From NCBI RefSeq assembly GCF_000524195.1, contig NW_020170383.1:654884-718883 (forward strand): a DNA stretch of 64,000 nucleotides, written 5' to 3'. Under the pieces are notes generated by a model. The model saw only the letters and a program-made list of their open reading frames with translations. It had not been told where the DNA came from and ran no database searches. Shown in pieces: positions 58,261 to 64,000 of the stretch. The stretch's first letter is position 1; each line of letters opens with the position of its first letter. The translations under genes were made by a program, and so were the position numbers. Source of the DNA: Echinococcus granulosus. Taxonomy: Eukaryota > Platyhelminthes > Cestoda > Cyclophyllidea > Taeniidae.

Positions 58261-61200
58261 ATGGCTGAGGGGTCAAAAAGGATAATAAAATGCAGACCTC
58301 CTGGTTTTATTCCCCGTGATTGGCAGGCTTCACGTATTAGGTATGTATATTTTGTAGTTGTTCATTTGCCATTTGGAGTCATATGTTTTGCTTAGCGGAA
58401 ATTTCAGCAATTCTTTTAATGTGTCATTTTCGAGAACCCCTATTCCCTTCGTCATCGTTCTCATTATGCATCTAGAATAAGGACTTTTTGGATATCTCAC
58501 TCCGGCTATTTTACTCATTTTTGGCAAAATTTATGTCTGGAGAATATTCTTTTTACAGCCTGCGTCCCTTTCACTCATCCCCTATCTAGTCCTGTATTTC
58601 GGTCCTTATTTTAACACGAAGCTTTTCTTTGATAGGTTTACGCATAATGAGATCGAGCGTAAACGTCGTGCACGGTTGAAGTCGGAAACCGATTTTCTTC
58701 ACCAACAACTTCCAAATGCCGTTTATCGGGACAAACTTGCGGTTTTTAAAGCTGGAACTGAGTTATTAATGCGATATTCAAGTAGGTTCTAAAAGTCTAG
58801 TCGTTATATGTGTAGACTATTTATCCACTATTTTCTTATCATTATGGCGAAAGCATTGAATTGTTAATGCAGTGCCTTGTTTTCTGTGCAGATTTAAATG
58901 GCTCAGAGGCACGAAACCTGATCCTTACCGATAATGAATATTCGGAGTGCATATTAAAGGTGGTGTTGGTTGAATCATTTTACATCCAATTTAGCAACTA
59001 ATTTTTAACTCCTGATTTCACTGTTTTTATTTGTTTTGCACACTATACAAATATTTCTGTTTAATATTGCTAAGATACGGGTTCATCTTATATAATTCCC
59101 GCTTCATGCTCATATTTATGATTTTCAAATTACAGAACTTTGATGGCTTCGGTATGCGTATACGATGTAGTGATGCAATGATTTTGATGGCAACGGGAAA
59201 CTTGGGTCGCTGCCTTGGATCTGATCTTGCAAGTTTTTCTTAACTTTTTCTCACCAGCTGTTTTCCCTTATGCAATCCCAAGGCTAAATCATTTCGAGTC
59301 AAAATTTTGCTGTTCCCAATCGAATCGGGTACTTTGCGTAGATGGTAGTAGAGCTAATGTGGTGTTTTTGTTCATTATTGTTAACAGTTCCGTTTTATCT
59401 CTACCCTGTAACCGAGTTTTTTTGCTCTTGATAATATGATTATCGTGGATTTTTTCACACATTTGCGTTAGCTTGAAGGCCTTGTTTAATTACCTACTTT
59501 TGAATTTTCAGAAATAAGTTCTGAATAATATAGCTAGCGCGATGTTATCGTTTATTAATTGTTTTGCATGATTCCACATCCATGTTTGAGCTAAAATTCT
59601 CATTATTTTTGTCGACCATGTTTTCTCTGCTGTTACATGCGTCTATAGTGCTGGCTAAGTATTATTTTGACTATTCAGACCATTTTAACGGGGAAAACGC
59701 TAAATGAACTGATTTCTCCGAGTGAACTGACAGAAGGTATTATTAAGAGTAATCTTTCCATATCTTCCGAGGAACGTGACCAACTTGCGAGTGGGCGTAA
59801 GTTTTAGGGAAAATTGCACTGATATCTGTAAATGCGCAATGGATATAATTACCCTCTTTAAAGCGACTCAATCTGTTGATGCACATAAAACTTGAGTAAT
59901 TTCCTGAGCTAGTTCTTTAACCTAGGCTGCCTCTTTTCATCTACTATAAGTGTGAGTTAGTAGCTTACTTTGTTTACAATTTACAGTGGCTCAGGTGCTA
60001 TTGGCTAGCCGTATTAAAATGATAGGATGATCCTGCTTCACCTCCTTTATCAGTGGTCTTTAATGAAGACACCAAAGCGCAAATGCAGTGTCAGAATTTC
60101 TTAAGTCAAAATGCAAAACCAGGGAATTTTATGAATATTTCCTATGATATGTGGTGCTTACTTTACCGGAGTAACTGACAAATCTAATGCTACCTTTAGA
60201 ACCCATCGCTCGCAGTTTCATACTTCCGATCGTCGACAAGTCTAAGCCTCCTGTTGACTCATCCAGAGCAGGCTACTGTCTTTTGGAATGCTGTGGCGAT
60301 ATCGGTCTGTTGTTAGTAAAGATTTATTCGAAACATGCGGTTTTACATGGGTGAAATCACTTATTAGCATTCATACTATATAATGTGAACGAATAGGTAG
60401 CAGTGGTCTGTTAGATCGTGAGGGAGGTAAGTGCCCTTATTTAATTCACGCTGCAGTTTTACCACCATGCTCCAATCAGAACGTGAATGAGCCCGTGCTG
60501 CAGACCATTTGCCGCGTTTTTGAGCATCATCTTCCTGATCAGACGGTACCCAAGAGCAAGCTCTTCTCGTTACGCCTTCAACCCGACTCGCACCGAATAG
60601 TGGAACTGCATGGCCAGTGAGTCTTTTTTTCTAGTGCCGCAACATAAAAGTTAACCCAGACTCAGCTCACTTTTTGGAAGAAAGGTAGGATCCATCTCCA
60701 AGTGTCTTATGTCCGAAAGCTACCAGAGGTACACAACCCACGTTATCGGGTAACTGTGCTTTCTAATTTGTTGAGCTGAGTCGCTGAATCAGTCCCATTT
60801 TTGTGTTTCTTTTAGTGAATTACCAAGAGGTATGTCATCGAGTGATATGATCGGCCACTCTCTGGCTGACCTTACTTCGCCAGCTGCTCGATCAGTCACA
60901 GAGAGTAACCTCCATAATGGTGAGTGGCAGCTCTCCACCCCCTCGCACGTTGAAGCTACATCCAGACAATTTCAGTGACAGCACTCACCTTTCCCGTTTG
61001 TTAAGTTTGGAGTCACAGTTTTTGGTATCTAGACTGTTTCCCTCTAGCCACACAAAGTGCGTGCTCATCTAGCACAGCAACAGAACTCATTATTCAATCT
61101 ATTTATTTACATAGCGCGTTAGTGATCGTGATCACCTTATTCATCTTGATTTTTAGCGGAACTTACTGGCGAATCCACGTTCACAATCTATTTAGGAGAT

Positions 61201-61311
61201 TCCTCCTCCGATTCGGCGCCTGTGCATCAGTTTCTGGTGGTGACCAAGGCAATCATTGTTTCCAATTGTCTCCACTGTCTCGTAGCAGACTTTTATCCTC
61301 CTCAGCAATAA
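58261..61311 (+). CDS. Diverged class II bHLH-PAS transcription factor (ARNT/BMAL-like), complete, 10 exons
   Basis: Probable obligate partner-type bHLH-PAS factor, nuclear. Exons 58261-58340, 58636-58781, 58892-58959, 59136-59228, 59679-59796, 60200-60304, 60397-60616, 60660-60749, 60816-60919, 61157-61311 give 392 aa. bHLH at about residues 29-75: HNEIERKRRARL keeps the H, E and R residues that read an E-box half site, then DKLAVFKAGTELLMRY as helix 2. PAS-A starts LTDNEYSECILKNFDGF, matching the LTDxELKxLIL..ADGF form of ARNT/BMAL, and ends with TGKTLNELISPSEL. Next is IARSFILPI (family: RRSFxCRM). PAS-B is recognisable from SSSDMIGHSLADL, like PQELLGKNIVEF, and the final QFLVVTKAIIVS strand. 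It ends right after PAS-B with no long activation tail; ARNT and BMAL exceed 600 aa. Intron 4 is GC-AG. Exon 60660-60749 can be skipped in frame. Which orthologue it is cannot be settled here. Confidence 0.83.
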
Positions 61312-61698
61312 TTGACATGCACTCCCTTTCATCATCCATCCTTCTACCTTGGCAGTTTCTTGTCTATTACTTATGCACTCAAAACTTACGCTTTTACTTT
61401 AAAACGATCACCCAAGTTGTAGATGCCCACCTCCGTATTATGCAATGAAATGGGGACACTAAGCGTATTCCAAAGCTGGTAGCGCGCTTCCTTACGAATT
61501 TGTTGGATTATGATGCGCGTCCACTAGCGGTTCAAAAAAAATGGAATTTCACTTTTCACTATGAGCGCAAATCAGTTATGAATGGTTTGTCATGAGCATT
61601 CAAGGCATGAATACCTCATTTTTGATAGGATAGATCATTGTACGTAAACGAACACAGACAGAGGAGTTTGTGGTGGAAGAGGTCGGGAATCAGAAAAA
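61312..61698. other. Convergent 3' regions
   Basis: A 390-bp gap between the bHLH-PAS stop (+) and the stop of the unrecognised minus-strand gene. It carries both 3' UTRs. A different frame stays open across the last bHLH-PAS exon into this gap (61122-61448), but it is not the frame supported by splice phase. Confidence 0.45.
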
Positions 61699-62058
61699 TT
61701 ATTGATCTGACGGCTCCAGATCAAGGGCCTCTGGACCAAAGCCGGCGCTCCTCAGTAAGTCTGATGGATCGGGTTTCGGTTCAGCCGCATATTCTAACCA
61801 TGCTTCAAGTGCAGCACGACCGGCGGCCTTGTACCTCCTAGTTGCATCCCTTGTACTCTTCACCCTATCCTAACATACCTCGCAACTCGGAAGTTCAAAA
61901 CACTTACTTCCTCGTAAATTTTTAAGAGTAGTTCACACTTCCTCTTAAGCTCCGCCTTGTCTTCTAGTCGCCTCCGAAGGACACCTGTGCTGGCAATAAA
62001 ACGGGTCGATAACAAGACTTGCCACTCGATTGGGATGCCCTGGCGCTCATTTCGCAAT
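61699..62058 (-). CDS. Unrecognised protein, last two exons (coiled-coil and acidic C-terminus)
   Basis: Two exons in transcript order, 62058-61908 and 61857-61699, joined through a 50-nt intron (gaggaa|gtaagt ... gtgaag|agt) in phase 0; about 102 residues to the stop. The first part is helical and charged (RRRLEDKAELKRKCELLLKI), then YKAAGRAALEAWLEYAAE, then a short acidic end PSDLLRSAGFGPEALDLEPS. The order basic helix, K/R-W-type helix, (D/L)LL-x(2-4)-G-(F/L)-x-xE and acidic tail loosely recalls the C-terminus of SFR1/MEI5 recombination mediators, but this is a weak resemblance. Upstream exons are unresolved. Candidate pieces lie at 62141-62200 (SDPFSNLTFDVIIPNRFLPR, good donor aagg|gtaagg) and near 62430-62510 (donor ctgg|gtgagt), but their phases do not fit directly, so at least one exon is missing. 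Confidence 0.5.
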
Positions 62059-64000
62059 CTTTAAGGAATGTGGGCTGCGTTAGACGACTCAGTCGCCTGA
62101 TATCATGAATAGAGTAAGATCAGATTAAACAATGCCTTACCCTTGGTAGGAAGCGATTGGGAATAATAACGTCAAATGTTAGGTTGCTAAATGGGTCACT
62201 TAAACGTAATGACAGTCCCAGACAGAAGAGATGCAATAATATGGGAGTTTAATAGCGTTAGGTCTCAGAGTTGGAAATGTGGTCATTTTAGTCCCCTAAA
62301 ACGCTTGGTAATCGTTTAACTAGAGCGACACGTTGAACAGAATAAACTCGCAAAAGTAGTTAATACTTAAAACATCAGTCAAAATGAAATCTACAGTATC
62401 CCCTATTCTTCAACGATTGCGATACATACTCACCCAGAACAAACACACGTGCGCAACCACCCAACGTTACCACCTTGAAAGGAAGTACTGGATCCGAAGA
62501 ATAAATTTTTAGGCGACTGAGATAGTACACAGCTGTATTTTTGGTGTACAACAACAAAACTTCTTACCCAGCCTTGAAAGCAGAACCTTGAGCCAAGCAA
62601 TAAAAACTCGGTTTATGAAAACAAACTTCATTTCGACAATGCTTGCACGTAAGGTCATATTATGACAGTCGAATTAATAGGTAATAAAAGGTTTATGTAT
62701 AGTTTTTTAAAATAGGTATATAATCAGCTTCTTGATGTGCTTTGCAATATCATTAGTTGTTTAGGAACATTGGCGACTTTATTACTAATTTGTCATAATA
62801 GATTGCTGAATTACATTCATTTGTACTTAAAAAAGAGCAGGGCTTGGGCTGCCGCAGAATTAACACAAGAAAATTGACCCATAATATCTTTCTGTTATCA
62901 TATACCAAGGCATCCTAATTTTTACTGAATTTTATCTGTGCATTTAATTACTGGGATTTCTCAGTCACGACAGTCTGTGCCTCCACTTGCTGAGCTGGCC
63001 TTCCTCAGGATCTACAGCCACCAAGACCCTCTATCTGTGGATAATTAATCTGGGCTTGGAGCGGAATTTCCCAGCAATTGGAATTTTAGTGGAAATAAAT
63101 GTCTACGTGATGTTTTAATGCATTGTAAAGGCAATCCCATTCAGTACCGGGGCACACGCTTTATGCGAGTTGTGCCATAACACTTTAGGTTCATTCGTTT
63201 CGCATTAATTAATTATTTTGAGATATCTGCCCGTGACTTGGCGATACTATGTCAGATGGGGTATTGATCTTCCTAATGCTAATTCGGTGGAGCTGTTAAA
63301 CTCTCTCCCCCACTGAATTTTGAGACGTACATGAATGCAACATTGTGTTCACAACATGGTATGATAAGTGTGACTAATTTGTTCCGCATTGTACGAAACC
63401 ACCATGCCTTCTTCCGCCCGACGCCTTGTATCGCCACTGTATCTGATCCGCTGTTTGAGTGCCTGAATCACGTCAAAATTTTAATCACTCAACTAGCTTT
63501 TCGTTCCCCACCAAGTATGCATGTGGTGCCAATGCCTTAGCGAAGGCTGCTTTTATTATCATTTCTGTGGCATTCCACTGTAACATTTGCCCTACTGTAA
63601 ATTGTGGACTCAAGATGTGGGCTTTATTTAAAACTCAATCATGTTGATTTCAAATCGTTATGTTAGCATTTCCAATTCGTCCAAAGCTAAGTAATTGATT
63701 ATTCCCATCACTTTCTTTCTCAATTAGCCCTATCCCACTACTTTTATTAATAGTGAATTTGCTACTGAAAGCTTGAAAGACAATTCCCCAAAGAAAGAAA
63801 TGTATGGCTACATAGTACCAGGGAACTTGAGCTATTTCTTCCTAATCATCTACGAGATGAAAATATTCGTATTTGGAATAGTGTTGCAATACATCGTGTG
63901 TATTCGTATCCTATACAATGGTACCTGAAAAGTGTCCATAATATCAACTACGTGCTAGGCTGCAGAATAATACCTTGGACGCATAAGCCATATTGATTCT
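62059..64000. other. Right end of window: unresolved upstream exons and AT-rich DNA
   Basis: Probably includes further 5' exons of the minus-strand gene at 61699-62058, with coding-like pieces up to about 62525. From 62600 rightward the DNA is AT-rich with only short frames. Plus-strand frames at 63331-63540 and 63459-63647 overlap in different phases and carry no recognised motif. No RNA gene or mobile element seen. Confidence 0.35.

Noticed and set aside
61122..61448. 108-codon plus-strand frame
   Set aside because: It is an alternative phase over the last bHLH-PAS exon; the splice-consistent phase ends at 61311 and gives the expected PAS-B strands.

Overview
The window is a stretch of an animal nuclear genome. 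Spliced protein-coding genes on both strands carry metazoan-type families (EFHC1, CSRNP, NLE1, CTDSP, NAA25, bHLH-PAS), and there is no bacterial or viral organisation. Many introns are only 29-44 nt long, intergenic gaps are mostly 0.5-2 kb, and the sequence is AT-rich. This fits a parasitic flatworm, most likely a tapeworm, but that assignment is inference. I found no rRNA, tRNA, CRISPR array or intact transposon.

Layout, left to right. (1) 1072-6956 (+) EFHC1-type DM10 axonemal protein, 11 exons. (2) 8453-12312 (-) CSRNP nuclear factor. (3) 13151-13585 (+) ATP synthase subunit K (DAPIT/ATP5MK). (4) 14321-15026 (+) secretory-pathway cyclophilin with three tiny introns. (5) 15027-19136 has no intact gene. 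It holds a 12-bp perfect hairpin, degenerate ATCT-rich simple sequence and a decayed copy of the 5' end of NLE1. (6) 19137-19659 (+) ribosomal protein L27a. (7) 21327-22757 (+) unrecognised 462-aa protein with a possible KH-like C-terminus. (8) 24216-24902 (-) LSM12, divergent from (9) 25415-27180 (+) TMEM41 scramblase-type protein. (10) 28335-31565 (+) NLE1. (11) 33543-44119 (+) small CTD phosphatase. (12) 45681-47028 (-) POP5. (13) 49099-50086 (-) RNF185-type ER E3 ligase. (14) 50689-57470 (-) NAA25, 16 exons. (15) 58261-61311 (+) strongly diverged class II bHLH-PAS factor (ARNT/BMAL-like). (16) 61699-62058 (-) last two exons of an unrecognised coiled-coil protein.

Exon boundaries were worked out by hand. 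I required GT-AG ends (one GC-AG exception), phase agreement across every junction, and agreement with remembered family motifs. All multi-exon models marked complete give an uninterrupted frame from ATG to stop. The genes are not one pathway. They are an ordinary housekeeping and regulatory neighbourhood: ribosome production (RPL27A, NLE1, POP5), protein maturation and ER quality control (cyclophilin, RNF185, NAA25, TMEM41), cilia (EFHC1), mitochondria (ATP5MK) and transcription control (CSRNP, CTDSP, bHLH-PAS). The most unusual items are the bHLH-PAS gene, the novel 462-aa gene, the in-frame NLE1 fragment about 10 kb upstream of its source, and the very small introns.
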